A DNA stretch of 64,000 nucleotides from REEB76 sp963774895 (GCA_963774895.1 CAVZGN010000001.1:854909-918908), one strand, 5' to 3'. Positions 8,653 to 15,654 are shown, numbered from the stretch's first letter. Notes: generated from the letters alone by a model not told the origin. Numbers and translations: made by a program.

Positions 8653-9264
8653 GTGAATATTCAAGAGCTTCTTCATATCGCTAATGTTTCAGGTGGCGTC
8701 ATCTGGGTCATTGTCCTGACCTTGCTGGTTGCGCTCATGATCATCATTGACCGGACTTGGTATCTCGCCAAGGTCACAAGGCAAGGCGAACTCATCGCGC
8801 GCAATATTCTGCAATCCGAAGACATAGACCGTGATGCACTCATGGATCTGGCGGTACGCACCGCCAAATATCCGCAAGGCGCCGTGCTGGAAGTGGCCCT
8901 CAAATACCCGAACGTCAAAGACCCGGTACGTCTTTCGGAGCTGATCGAGGAAACCATCCTGTTGCAAGCCCCACGAATCGATCGGGGGATGTGGATGCTT
9001 GATACCGTGATCACGCTCGACCCATTGTTGGGCTTGCTGGGCACCATCGTAGGTATCTTCGAGGCATTCCAGGTGTTGGGCGCGGCTGATACTGCACCGA
9101 CCAAGGTAACGGGTGGCGTGGCCGTGGCGCTCATCGCGACCGCCGCAGGTCTGGCCGTCGCCATCATTGGCCTGGTATTTTTCAACGGCCTAAACAACCG
9201 CGTACGTCTGGTCATGCATCAGATGGAAGCCATCAAGGTGATGTTGGTGAATCGCCTTACCTGA
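8653..9264 (+). CDS. exbB: MotA/TolQ/ExbB proton-channel family protein
   Basis: Inner-membrane proton-channel subunit that powers TonB-dependent transport across the outer membrane. The 203 residues have three membrane segments at about 13-33, 118-142 and 153-180. The family signature PLLGLLGTIVGIFEAF is in the second and ALIATAAGLAVAIIGL in the third. It starts at GTG 8653, with GGAG at proper spacing. It is followed by exbD (76-base gap) and tonB, which favours ExbB over TolQ because pal/tolA/tolB are absent. MotA/TolQ homology alone cannot separate the two. A long non-coding leader precedes the operon, and no clear Fur box was found. Confidence 0.9.
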   Translation: MNIQELLHIANVSGGVIWVIVLTLLVALMIIIDRTWYLAKVTRQGELIARNILQSEDIDRDALMDLAVRTAKYPQGAVLEVALKYPNVKDPVRLSELIEETILLQAPRIDRGMWMLDTVITLDPLLGLLGTIVGIFEAFQVLGAADTAPTKVTGGVAVALIATAAGLAVAIIGLVFFNGLNNRVRLVMHQMEAIKVMLVNRLT

Positions 9265-9340
9265 AGCACATCTGGGCCTATCCGGTAACATGGCTCATAC
9301 TCAACTGGCCGCAGTGAATGGCCAAGACAGGTAGTTGAAA

Positions 9341-9739
9341 ATGAATGCTTATATCGAAAAGAAGAAGGGCAGGATCGAGATCATCAACATGATCGACATC
9401 ATGCTCTTCCTGCTGGTGTTCTTCATCATGATTACGCTGCGTATGATTCCCGCCACCGGGATAGCGTCTCACCTACCACAAAGCAGCACGGCGGTAACGA
9501 TTGAACGGCCCAAGATCATCATCAGTCTTCCCGCACATGGCCAGATCGTGGTCGAGGGCCAGTTGATGACGCCTGATCAGCTTACTTCCTACCTGCTGGG
9601 GCAGGATCCGGCGCATGCGAACGTCACGATAGCGGGTGCCAAGGATGTATCGCTACAGGACCTCGTAATCGCTATGGATGCATGCCGGGAAGCGGGGGTG
9701 ACCCAAATCGGTATCGCCGCCAAAAATACCAACGATTAA
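9341..9739 (+). CDS. exbD: Biopolymer transport protein ExbD/TolR family
   Basis: Inner-membrane partner of ExbB that carries the proton-relay aspartate. One membrane segment is at about 17-37 in the 132-residue product. The key Asp is D19 in NMIDIMLFLLVFFIM, equivalent to E. coli ExbD Asp25. The periplasmic domain has the usual ExbD/TolR pattern (DVSLQDLVIAMDACREAGVTQIGI). The reading frame opens at TTG 9335, but ATG 9341 has better spacing from the upstream ACAGG. It lies between exbB and tonB in one transcription unit. Confidence 0.92.
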   Translation: MNAYIEKKKGRIEIINMIDIMLFLLVFFIMITLRMIPATGIASHLPQSSTAVTIERPKIIISLPAHGQIVVEGQLMTPDQLTSYLLGQDPAHANVTIAGAKDVSLQDLVIAMDACREAGVTQIGIAAKNTND

Positions 9740-9755
9740 TCCATAGGACCCGACT

Positions 9756-10403
9756 GTGGACAATAAACATGTATTTAGCGAGGGCCTGTTCACGGCCCGA
9801 TCTGGCGCCTCTTTCATTTTGGCGTTGGTCGCTGAGGGGCTTATAGGTCTAATACTCGCGGGCATCATCATCTGGCACGTGACGCATCCGGAACCACCAC
9901 CTCCAGTTCAGAAAGTGGCGGTGGTAACCATTCCGCCAAATCCGCCGCCGCCGCCACCACCACCGCCGAAGACGCCGATCCCGAAAATGCCGACGCCGCA
10001 ACCACTTTCCGAAGTGCCGGCTATCCCGTCGCCGATTCCGATTCCGAATGCGGTACCGCCGCAACCGCCGCAACCGCCACCGATACCGACGCCACAGCCG
10101 AAAGTGGACATCAATGCCATCCAGGCTGAATTTTACGCGCAGCTAAAGGCAGCCATCGATGCGGCCAAAGTCTACCCACGGCAAGCGATCCTGGCTGGGG
10201 CTACCGGTACAGCGACAGTGAGCTTTGATTACCATGATGGCAAGGTCAGCAATATACGGATTGACCGTTCCAGCGGCGACCGTTCCCTGGATCGTGCCGC
10301 CATGGATGCGGTGAATAATGCTCACTATCCACCGCCACCGTCCCAGTTCGTTGGCCAAACGATTCACCCAGTTATTACTGTCGTTTTCACACTAGGTGGG
10401 TGA
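9756..10403 (+). CDS. tonB: TonB family energy-transducing protein
   Basis: Spans the periplasm and transmits ExbBD energy to outer-membrane TonB-dependent receptors. The 215 residues comprise a short cytoplasmic N-terminus, one membrane anchor (about 20-43), a Pro-rich spacer (about 50-110, with a run of nine prolines) and a C-terminal TonB domain (about 115-215). The domain contains YPRQAILAGATGTATVSFDY and DRSLDRAAMDAVNNAHYPPPP. GTG 9756 is the start, with AGGA upstream. It ends the exbB-exbD-tonB operon, and a strong terminator follows 11 bases after the stop. No receptor gene is in the window, so the substrate is unknown. Confidence 0.93.
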   Translation: MDNKHVFSEGLFTARSGASFILALVAEGLIGLILAGIIIWHVTHPEPPPPVQKVAVVTIPPNPPPPPPPPPKTPIPKMPTPQPLSEVPAIPSPIPIPNAVPPQPPQPPPIPTPQPKVDINAIQAEFYAQLKAAIDAAKVYPRQAILAGATGTATVSFDYHDGKVSNIRIDRSSGDRSLDRAAMDAVNNAHYPPPPSQFVGQTIHPVITVVFTLGG

Positions 10404-10414
10404 TCATCGAACAC

Positions 10415-10449
10415 AAAGCCGCCCGTACTGAAATACGGGCGGCTTTTTT
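10415..10449 (+). terminator. Intrinsic terminator of exbB-exbD-tonB
   Basis: GCCGCCCGTA (10418-10427) pairs with TACGGGCGGC (10434-10443), followed by six T (10444-10449). The preceding AAA can extend the stem. Confidence 0.95.
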
Positions 10450-10591
10450 GCCTCTCAGATATAATTAAATTATAAAGCTTGCTGTGTACCACCGGTCTTT
10501 TACCGGATGCGTATAGCTAGCATGTTTAGTTAGAATCCGCCCTTAAGTATGATCCATCACATGTACAACGTACTGTATGTATCGATTGACA

Positions 10592-10620
10592 TTCACATGC
10601 GCGATATGTTCTGCTAGTAA
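10592..10620 (+). promoter_or_regulatory. Candidate sigma-70 promoter for the fluoride unit
   Basis: TTCACA (10592-10597) and TAGTAA (10615-10620) are separated by 17 bases and would start transcription just before the riboswitch aptamer. A TTGACA at 10586 is closer to consensus but has no -10 at proper distance. Confidence 0.45.
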
Positions 10621-10628
10621 TGCAACTG

Positions 10629-10677
10629 GGGCGATGGAGTTCGCCCTAAACCGCCCGCAATGGGCTAATGACTCCTG
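10629..10677 (+). promoter_or_regulatory. Fluoride riboswitch aptamer (crcB motif)
   Basis: All elements of the crcB-motif RNA are visible. P1 is GGGCG (10629-10633) with CGCCC (10642-10646). The P1 loop begins ATGGAGTT. The linker is TAAACC. P2 is GCCC (10653-10656) with GGGC (10662-10665), followed by TAATG. The pseudoknot pairs GGAGT (10636-10640) with ACTCC (10671-10675). It lies upstream of crcB, the fluoride exporter most often controlled by this RNA. Fluoride binding should stabilise the pseudoknot. Confidence 0.95.
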
Positions 10678-10701
10678 CTGAACCTAACTGGTCAACAGGA
10701 G
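10672..10701 (+). promoter_or_regulatory. Riboswitch expression platform: hairpin masking a ribosome-binding site
   Basis: CTCCTG (10672-10677) is complementary to CAGGAG (10696-10701), which is the Shine-Dalgarno sequence 7 bases before ATG 10709. Inner pairs TGA/TCA and CC/GG extend the stem. The same CTCC bases form the aptamer pseudoknot, so the two structures exclude each other. Without fluoride the ribosome-binding site is hidden, and with fluoride it is freed. No T-run follows, so control appears translational. Confidence 0.82.
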
Positions 10702-10708
10702 CTATTCC

Positions 10709-10939
10709 ATGAGCATCCCGCTGTATTTCAGTGACCGCGAAAGCGGTACATTTGCGCGTTCGTATATTTCTAAATATCGCACCATTACGAAGCGGATACA
10801 TCGTGAATGCAGCCGTGAATATTGTCATGCGCCTGCAGCTAAGATGTATCGATGTTTTTACCGCAATGGTAGTTATCAATTGGCATTTATCTGTTCATCC
10901 CAGACAAATAAGGAAACCATTCCATGTGGACTTATCTAA
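10709..10939 (+). CDS. Small ORF (76 codons) directly behind the fluoride riboswitch
   Basis: Not recognised as any protein family. It is listed because its start is placed exactly where the riboswitch acts: AGGAG at 10697-10701, 7 bases before ATG. Its TAA (10937-10939) lies 16 bases inside crcB, so its translation could be coupled to crcB. The predicted product is basic and rich in Arg, Tyr and Cys, with no membrane segment, and codon choice becomes poor in the second half. It may be a leader ORF whose translation matters more than its product, or a decayed gene. crcB also has its own AAGGA ribosome-binding site. Confidence 0.4.
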   Translation: MSIPLYFSDRESGTFARSYISKYRTITKRIHRECSREYCHAPAAKMYRCFYRNGSYQLAFICSSQTNKETIPCGLI

Positions 10940-11298
10940 GTGTAGCCATCGGCGGGGCTTTTGGTTGTTGCGCGCGCCTTGGTATAACACAGCTGGTTGC
11001 CATTAGTTACCACCGCAGTTTTCCGCTCGCGACTTTCATAATCAATATATTGGGTTGTTTTTTTATGGGTTTCCTGTTCTTCGAGACCCTGGAACGGTTG
11101 TCAATTAATCCTGTATTCCGGACCGCCATCCTCACAGGCGGCCTAGGCGGATTTACTACATTCTCGACCTTCTCAATGGAAACCTTACTGTTGGCCGAAG
11201 ACGGTGAATATGTTAAGGCAGGCTTGTATATACTGCTCTCGGTCGCGATGGGCTTGCTAGCCGCATTCTGTGGCGCGTATCTTGCGCGCAACCTGTGA
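10924..11298 (+). CDS. crcB: Fluoride ion channel/exporter CrcB (Fluc)
   Basis: Small inner-membrane protein forming dual-topology dimers that let fluoride leave the cytoplasm. The 124 residues hold four membrane segments and the family motifs GGAFGCCAR (about 10-18), NILGCFFMGF and GGLGGFTTFSTFSME, the last lining the pore with its paired Phe and Thr/Ser residues. It starts at ATG 10924, with AAGGA 9 bases upstream. It is preceded by a fluoride riboswitch and overlaps a small ORF by 16 bases. A DUF190 gene follows after 13 bases, a recurrent partner of crcB. Confidence 0.95.
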   Translation: MWTYLSVAIGGAFGCCARLGITQLVAISYHRSFPLATFIINILGCFFMGFLFFETLERLSINPVFRTAILTGGLGGFTTFSTFSMETLLLAEDGEYVKAGLYILLSVAMGLLAAFCGAYLARNL

Positions 11299-11311
11299 TG
11301 GGAGAACTGGT

Positions 11312-11638
11312 ATGCAGAAAGCCATGCTGATGGTGAGGATTTACCTGAGCGAAGCGGATCAAGGCAGAAAGAAAAATCTGCTAGCCGAAATCATGAGTAT
11401 TCTGCACGACCGGCATAAAGTACATGGTGTCACTGTGTTTCGCGGGATAGCCGGTTTTGGCCGCAAAGGCGAAGTACATTCCGCGGATTTGCTCAGATTA
11501 AATGTGCATTTACCACTAGTAGTTGAATTCTTCGACGAACCGGCGATTGTAGAAGCCGCGCTTGCGACTTTGGATGATCTTGTTCCACCTGGCCATGTAG
11601 TGTCATGGCCGGTGCAGTGCCACACCAGCGGTAGATGA
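11312..11638 (+). CDS. DUF190 family protein
   Basis: A 108-residue soluble protein with the DUF190 pattern: an N-terminal MLMVRIYLSEAD strand, the HKVHGVTVFRGIAGFG turn and the VEFFDEPAIVEAALATLDDLV helix. The fold resembles PII-like trimeric proteins. Members are commonly encoded beside crcB, which supports a link to fluoride tolerance, but the exact job is unknown. ATG 11312 is chosen over upstream in-frame codons because GGGAG precedes it at about 8 bases. Confidence 0.88.
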   Translation: MQKAMLMVRIYLSEADQGRKKNLLAEIMSILHDRHKVHGVTVFRGIAGFGRKGEVHSADLLRLNVHLPLVVEFFDEPAIVEAALATLDDLVPPGHVVSWPVQCHTSGR

Positions 11639-11687
11639 CCGGCTTGCTTAAAAATCTATAAAGATTTACGTGAGATGCCAAAGCTGA

Positions 11688-12875
11688 ATGCATAATCGGG
11701 ATGCCGATATCTCTGATAAAAGCAAACGCAAGGTTGCGCTGCGTTTTGTCATCAGTATCGGCATCGTCAGTCTGTTTGCGGATTGCACCTATGAAGGTGG
11801 GCGCAGCATTGTCGGCCCGTATCTGGCGGTGCTGGGTGCCGGGCCGATTTTTGTGGGCGTGGTGGCGGGCTTGGGTGAGTTTCTCGGTTATGCCGTGCGG
11901 CTGTTCTCCGGGCGTTACGTGGATCGCACGCGCCGCAACTGGCAGGTGATGGGCGGTGGTTACACCCTCAACTTGCTGGCGGTGCCGGCTTTGGCACTAA
12001 CACAGGTTGCTTGGCTTGCAGGTCTGTTGGTGTTTCTGGAACGCATCGGCAAGGGCATCCGCAATCCCGCCAAGGATGCGCTGCTGTCGCGTGCCGGCCG
12101 CGAACTGGGGCATGGCAAAGCCTTCGGTCTGCACGAGTTTCTGGATCAGCTGGGGGCGGTCGCCGGTCCGTTGCTGGTGGCGGCGGCGGCGGCGTATTCC
12201 GGTTATCGCCTGGGTTTCGGAATTCTGATCGTGCCGGCGTTGCTGGCACTGTTTTTTCTGTGGCGCGCACGTGGTCTGGAACCGGATCCAGCGCCTGTAA
12301 AGAATAAAGACAAACAGGTGCGCTTCAACAAGCGCTACTACCTGTACATGGCATTCGCGGTTATTTCCGTTCTGGGCTTTTCACATTTCATTCTGGTGTC
12401 CTATCACTTGCAGGTAACCCATCGGCTGACTCCCGCGCTCATACCCGTACTGTTCGGCTTGGCTATGGGTACTGATGCCATCGCCGCACTGGTGGTCGGT
12501 CATTTCTATGACCGCTATGGGCTCAAGGTTCTGTATGCGCTGCCGTTACTGACACTGCCGACACTGCCGTTGCTGTTTCTGGCAGTACATCCCCTATGGA
12601 TCTGGATCGGCGCCGGACTTTGGGGCGCGGCGCTGGGCGTGCAGGAAAGCACCATCCGCGCCGGCGTGGCTTCACTCACGCCGGAAAACCTGCGCGGTAC
12701 GGCCTTTGGTTTGTTCGATACGGTATTCGGTGCTTCCTGGTTCGTTGGCAGTGTGCTATTGGGTGCGTTATATACTCTGGGGCCGATATGGTTGGTAATT
12801 GTGGCGGTGCTACTGCAACTGGCTTCACTGCCGATGCTGACGATCATCGGACGGAATCCGGCGAAGGCAACCTGA
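11688..12875 (+). CDS. Major facilitator superfamily transporter
   Basis: Predicted inner-membrane transporter of 395 residues with about 11-12 membrane helices and the MFS cytoplasmic loop motif SGRYVDRTRRNW (about 74-85) between helices 2 and 3. Conserved-looking segments include IVSLFADCTYEGGRSIVGPY near the N-terminus and GKGIRNPAKDALLSRAG (about 120-136), seen in several uncharacterised MFS proteins. The substrate cannot be read from the sequence. It sits 49 bases after the DUF190 gene with no terminator between them (only a small AAATCT/AGATTT hairpin at 11652-11667), so it may be co-transcribed with the fluoride genes. The ribosome-binding site is weak. Confidence 0.85.
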   Translation: MHNRDADISDKSKRKVALRFVISIGIVSLFADCTYEGGRSIVGPYLAVLGAGPIFVGVVAGLGEFLGYAVRLFSGRYVDRTRRNWQVMGGGYTLNLLAVPALALTQVAWLAGLLVFLERIGKGIRNPAKDALLSRAGRELGHGKAFGLHEFLDQLGAVAGPLLVAAAAAYSGYRLGFGILIVPALLALFFLWRARGLEPDPAPVKNKDKQVRFNKRYYLYMAFAVISVLGFSHFILVSYHLQVTHRLTPALIPVLFGLAMGTDAIAALVVGHFYDRYGLKVLYALPLLTLPTLPLLFLAVHPLWIWIGAGLWGAALGVQESTIRAGVASLTPENLRGTAFGLFDTVFGASWFVGSVLLGALYTLGPIWLVIVAVLLQLASLPMLTIIGRNPAKAT

Positions 12876-12878
12876 CGC

Positions 12879-13259
12879 ATGCTAAATCCCAGTCAACAGC
12901 GTTATCTAACCGCAGTCCTGGCGGAAGTGGAAAAACACCTGGCCGGCATTGAAACTGCGACCCAACCGGGAAAGACGCTTTCCGAGCTGGAATGCAGCGA
13001 GCTGCAGCGCTTCGTGATGGACACACGCGCCCAGCTGGCAAAACTTCAGCAAGAGTTCATCCAATTGCCCGAACAGGGACCGGTGTCGCCGCGCTGGCAA
13101 GTGCACACGCGCTTGGAGTTCGCGCTGGTGGAATTCCTGGAACTTACCTCCAAGAAACTGTGTGGCTACGGCACCCTGGATGATGCAAGCTTTTCGCAAC
13201 TCATGGCACAGATAGCGCCGTTGCAATCTCGACTAGAGGCATTGATTAAGAAATATTGA
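12879..13259 (+). CDS. Hypothetical protein, 126 residues
   Basis: Not recognised. It starts 3 bases after the MFS stop codon and is probably translationally coupled to it. The product appears soluble and helical: residues 5-30 and 45-70 are amphipathic (YLTAVLAEVEKHLAGIE, ELQRFVMDTRAQLAKLQQEF) and the C-terminus QLMAQIAPLQSRLEALIKKY is also helical. There is no signal peptide and no metal-binding motif. It is the last gene before a strong terminator, which marks the end of the unit that begins at the fluoride riboswitch. Confidence 0.65.
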   Translation: MLNPSQQRYLTAVLAEVEKHLAGIETATQPGKTLSELECSELQRFVMDTRAQLAKLQQEFIQLPEQGPVSPRWQVHTRLEFALVEFLELTSKKLCGYGTLDDASFSQLMAQIAPLQSRLEALIKKY

Positions 13260-13352
13260 GAGATCGTCTCTGACCGTGGGATTTCTGTATCCATTTACAT
13301 TTGAATCACACCCGCTTCACGTGTTCGATACCACTACTTCGTCACGAAAATC

Positions 13353-13382
13353 AAAAAGGCCACCGCAAGGGTGGTCTTTTTT
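13353..13382 (+). terminator. Intrinsic terminator after the MFS/126-residue ORF unit (likely bidirectional)
   Basis: GGCCACC (13358-13364) pairs with GGTGGTC (13370-13376), followed by six T. Five A (13353-13357) precede it, so it could also act on the minus strand. Confidence 0.9.
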
Positions 13383-13390
13383 GATTTTTA

Positions 13391-13406
13391 TGGTGGAGGC
13401 GGCGGG
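13391..13406 (-). repeat. 16-base copy of the tmRNA 3' end
   Basis: TGGTGGAGGCGGCGGG here is identical to 13527-13542, the last 16 bases of the tmRNA gene including its CCA (read on the minus strand). Like the true 3' end, it is followed on the minus strand by a hairpin with a T-run. It may be a remnant of an integration (att) site, since tmRNA 3' ends are common targets. Confidence 0.75.
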
Positions 13407-13496
13407 CTACTCTCGGCCATCCATGGCCTTGCAGCACCTGTGCATCCCTGCACAATGGAATCTCACCCGCTACGCGGGTCCGATCCCCGTAATGTG

Positions 13497-13519
13497 AAAA
13501 GGCTGCCTGACGGCAGCCT
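13497..13519 (-). terminator. Intrinsic terminator of the tmRNA gene
   Basis: Read on the minus strand, GGCTGCC (13518-13512) pairs with GGCAGCC (13507-13501) around a 4-base loop and is followed by four T (13500-13497). It lies 7 bases after the mature tmRNA 3' end. Confidence 0.85.
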
Positions 13520-13526
13520 ATTAGTT

Positions 13527-13899
13527 TGGTGGAGGCGGCGGGAATCGAACCCGCGTCCGCAAGTGCTCCGCCCTCAGGTCTACATGCGTAGCGCACGTCT
13601 TTGATTTAACTGGCGGCTACCCGACGGGCAGGGAAAACCGACAGCGAGTCCGGTATGTTTTAGTGATGTGACGCCGGATGCGCCACACCGCGATCTTGTG
13701 AGCACGACCTCTGAAGCGTCCCTGAAGGGACTCTGGACGCACAAGCACGGCTCCAGTCAGAGGCTAGCCGGGATTAGGCGGCTAGGGCGTAGTTGCTATC
13801 GTTCGCAGCTAGCGTTGTTGCAAGACAGTTTAACGAGGAATCCTGCACCTCGGCATGCACTTCGGGTTTCGCGACCCACGTCGAGACCTTGTCGCCCCC
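13527..13899 (-). ncRNA. ssrA: Transfer-messenger RNA (tmRNA)
   Basis: Rescues stalled ribosomes and tags the unfinished protein for degradation. The 5' end GGGGGCG (13899-13893) pairs with CGCCTCC before the encoded ACCA at 13527, and the T-arm GGTTCGATTCC is intact. The tag frame runs from GCG at 13806 down to TAA at 13774 and encodes ANDSNYALAA, the same layout as the enterobacterial ANDENYALAA. A TAGAAT -10 element lies at 13920-13915 on the minus strand. It is adjacent to smpB, its protein partner. Confidence 0.97.
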
Positions 13900-13936
13900 G
13901 TCAGTCACACGACTATTCTACACCTCGCGTGCGCAA

Positions 13937-14413
13937 TCACGTGTGCCGCAACAGCCGGTCTTTCTGGCGTTTCCAGTCGCGATCTTTCTCGGTGGCACGT
14001 TTATCGTGGGCTTTCTTGCCTTTGGCGAGGCCGATTTCCAGTTTGGCGCGTCCCTTTTTCCAATACAGCGCCAGCGGCACCAGGGTATAACCTTTGCGTT
14101 CCACCGCGCCGATGAGGCGATGCAGTTCCGAGCGGTTCAATAACAGTTTGCGGGTGCGGGTCGGATCCGGATGTATGTGGGTGGAAGCGGTGTTCAGCGG
14201 TGAGACGTGCGCACCCAATAGCCAGGCTTCGGCATTCTTGATCACCACATAGCTCTCGGTGATCTGAGCCTTGGAGGCACGCAGACTTTTGACTTCCCAG
14301 CCCTGCAGGACGAGGCCGGCCTCAAAACGTTCCTCGATGAAATAATCAAAGCGCGCGCGCTTGTTGAGCGCGATGCTGGAAGCGCCGGGTTTGTCGTCGG
14401 TCTTCTTGGACAT
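13937..14413 (-). CDS. smpB: SsrA-binding protein SmpB
   Basis: Binds tmRNA and delivers it to stalled ribosomes. The 158-residue product has the OB-fold core (ARFDYFIEERFEAGLVLQGWEVKSLR at about 20-45, here described by position) and GYTLVPLALYWKKGRAKLEIGLAKGKK. The basic C-terminal tail (KKAHDKRATEKDRDWKRQ) enters the decoding centre. ATG 14413 is preferred to GTG 14416, since homologues start M-S-K-K. The tmRNA gene follows 37 bases downstream on the same strand, so the two halves of trans-translation are linked. Confidence 0.96.
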   Translation of the reverse strand: MSKKTDDKPGASSIALNKRARFDYFIEERFEAGLVLQGWEVKSLRASKAQITESYVVIKNAEAWLLGAHVSPLNTASTHIHPDPTRTRKLLLNRSELHRLIGAVERKGYTLVPLALYWKKGRAKLEIGLAKGKKAHDKRATEKDRDWKRQKDRLLRHT

Positions 14414-14510
14414 CACAGAATTATACCGGTCACCGGTTGTAGCGCCGGTGTGAATGCCTCAAAATCACTGCGTATGTTATCGCCAGCCTCATTTCCCATG
14501 AAAATCTAGT

Positions 14511-14948
14511 ATGCGCACAGTGAACAAAAGTGCCTTGGTGCCGTATACGGCCGAGTCCATGTATGACTTGGTAAACGACGTGGCGCGCTATCCGGAATTC
14601 CTGCCTTGGTGCCGCAGCGCCAGCGTGCTCTCACAGAGTGACACCCAGATGCATGCCAGAATCGAGTTGGCACGCGGAGGTTTTCATCGGGCGTTCACCA
14701 CCCGGAATAGCATGCAGCCTGGGCAAACGATCGCGATCTCCCTGGAGAACGGCCCCTTTCGTCATCTGCAGGGTTATTGGCAGTTTGAGAATATCGACTC
14801 AACCGGATCCAAGATCATGCTCAAAATGGAATTCGAATTTGCGGGCAAACTGCTCGACCTGATGGCCGGACCTGTATTTCATGAAATATGCAATTCGTTG
14901 GTAAACGCCTTCATGCGGCGTGCAGCTAAGCTCTATGGACAACGCTAG
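14511..14948 (+). CDS. ratA: RatA/Coq10-type START-domain protein
   Basis: START/polyketide-cyclase-like protein of 145 residues with the motif VARYPEFLPWC (about 25-35) and C-terminal DLMAGPVFHEICNSLVNAFMRRA. E. coli RatA was described as a toxin that blocks 70S ribosome assembly, while eukaryotic and other bacterial relatives (Coq10) bind ubiquinone. The second role may be the more general one. It is divergent from smpB and overlaps rnfH by 14 bases, the standard gammaproteobacterial order. No clear ribosome-binding site precedes ATG 14511. A CACCGG/CCGGTG inverted repeat lies at 14431-14450 in the shared promoter region. Confidence 0.92.
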   Translation: MRTVNKSALVPYTAESMYDLVNDVARYPEFLPWCRSASVLSQSDTQMHARIELARGGFHRAFTTRNSMQPGQTIAISLENGPFRHLQGYWQFENIDSTGSKIMLKMEFEFAGKLLDLMAGPVFHEICNSLVNAFMRRAAKLYGQR

Positions 14949-15273
14949 GAAGATACGCATCGAAGTGGTCTACGCGTTGCCTGACGTGCAATACCAGGTC
15001 ACATTTAAGCTGCCCGCAGGCAGCACGGCAAGCGTGGCAATCGCAGCATCGGGATTGTTAAAGAAATTTCCCGGGATAGATCTGCAGCGTCAGAAAATCG
15101 GGATTTATGGCCAGCTTGTAAAGCCAGACTACGTTCTGGGGGATGGTCAGCGCTTGGAAATATACCGGCCGTTGATGCGGGATCCCAAACAGGCCCGCAG
15201 GGAACGGGCTGTCCAGGGAAAATTCAATGTCAAAACCAGCCGTTCATCCGCCTTTCTGCTGCGCCGGAAGTAG
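14935..15273 (+). CDS. rnfH: RnfH (UPF0125) family protein
   Basis: Small beta-grasp (ubiquitin-like) protein of 112 residues paired with RatA (also called RatB). Its biochemical role is unknown. The pattern IRIEVVYALPDVQY, LPAGSTASVAIAASGLL and LGDGQRLEIYRPL is typical of the family. ATG 14935 lies inside the ratA end, indicating translational coupling. The in-frame upstream codons from 14920 are not needed. Its last 30 bases overlap the end of the convergent bamE gene. Confidence 0.92.
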   Translation: MDNARKIRIEVVYALPDVQYQVTFKLPAGSTASVAIAASGLLKKFPGIDLQRQKIGIYGQLVKPDYVLGDGQRLEIYRPLMRDPKQARRERAVQGKFNVKTSRSSAFLLRRK

Positions 15274-15576
15274 CTGCTCAACGCTGGTAACCTTGCCGTT
15301 CTTAAACAGCACGACTACATGCCGTAGACTGACAGTGTGATCGCTGCTGAGCGTGCTGGGATCATTGTAATAGACGTAATCCCAACGATCAGCATGGAAA
15401 GGATCCTTGATCATGGGCGGCCCCAGTACAAATCGTACTTGTGTTTCGGTCATTCCCGGCTTGATCTGCTCGATCATGTCTGGCCGGAGAAAGTTGCCCT
15501 GCTTGATGTCGGGCCGATAGACGCAGGCGCTCATTATCAAGCTCGCGAGGATAATCAAATAAGATAAAAACCGCAT
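15244..15576 (-). CDS. bamE: Outer membrane protein assembly factor BamE (SmpA/OmlA lipoprotein)
   Basis: Lipoprotein of the BAM complex, which folds beta-barrel proteins into the outer membrane. The 110-residue precursor has a signal peptide and lipobox IMSAC (C18). The SmpA/OmlA domain follows: IKPGMTETQVRFVLGPPMIKDPF and RWDYVYYNDP. GGAAC precedes ATG 15576. It is divergent from fur, the arrangement known as omlA-fur in Pseudomonas, with about 78 bases of shared regulatory region. Confidence 0.96.
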   Translation of the reverse strand: MRFLSYLIILASLIMSACVYRPDIKQGNFLRPDMIEQIKPGMTETQVRFVLGPPMIKDPFHADRWDYVYYNDPSTLSSDHTVSLRHVVVLFKNGKVTSVEQLLPAQQKGG

Positions 15577-15654
15577 GTGTGTTCCGGACTGGATTGCGTT
15601 GCGTTATGTTTCAGGTGGGGGATAATACATGACAGGTGCAGCGCCGAGAAGCAC

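Noticed and set aside
10731..11006. 91-codon ORF overlapping crcB in another frame
   Set aside because: Its start lies inside the 10709 ORF without a ribosome-binding site, and most of its length is in conflict with crcB.
13276..14143. Several ORFs across the tmRNA gene (for example 13371-13604, 13668-14090, 13793-14143)
   Set aside because: They lie on the opposite strand of the tmRNA and smpB genes and are chance frames.
14511..15273. ratA-rnfH as a type II toxin-antitoxin module
   Set aside because: The RatA/RatB naming comes from E. coli work. The proteins are conserved Coq10-like and ubiquitin-like housekeeping families, and gene conservation argues against a mobile toxin-antitoxin pair.
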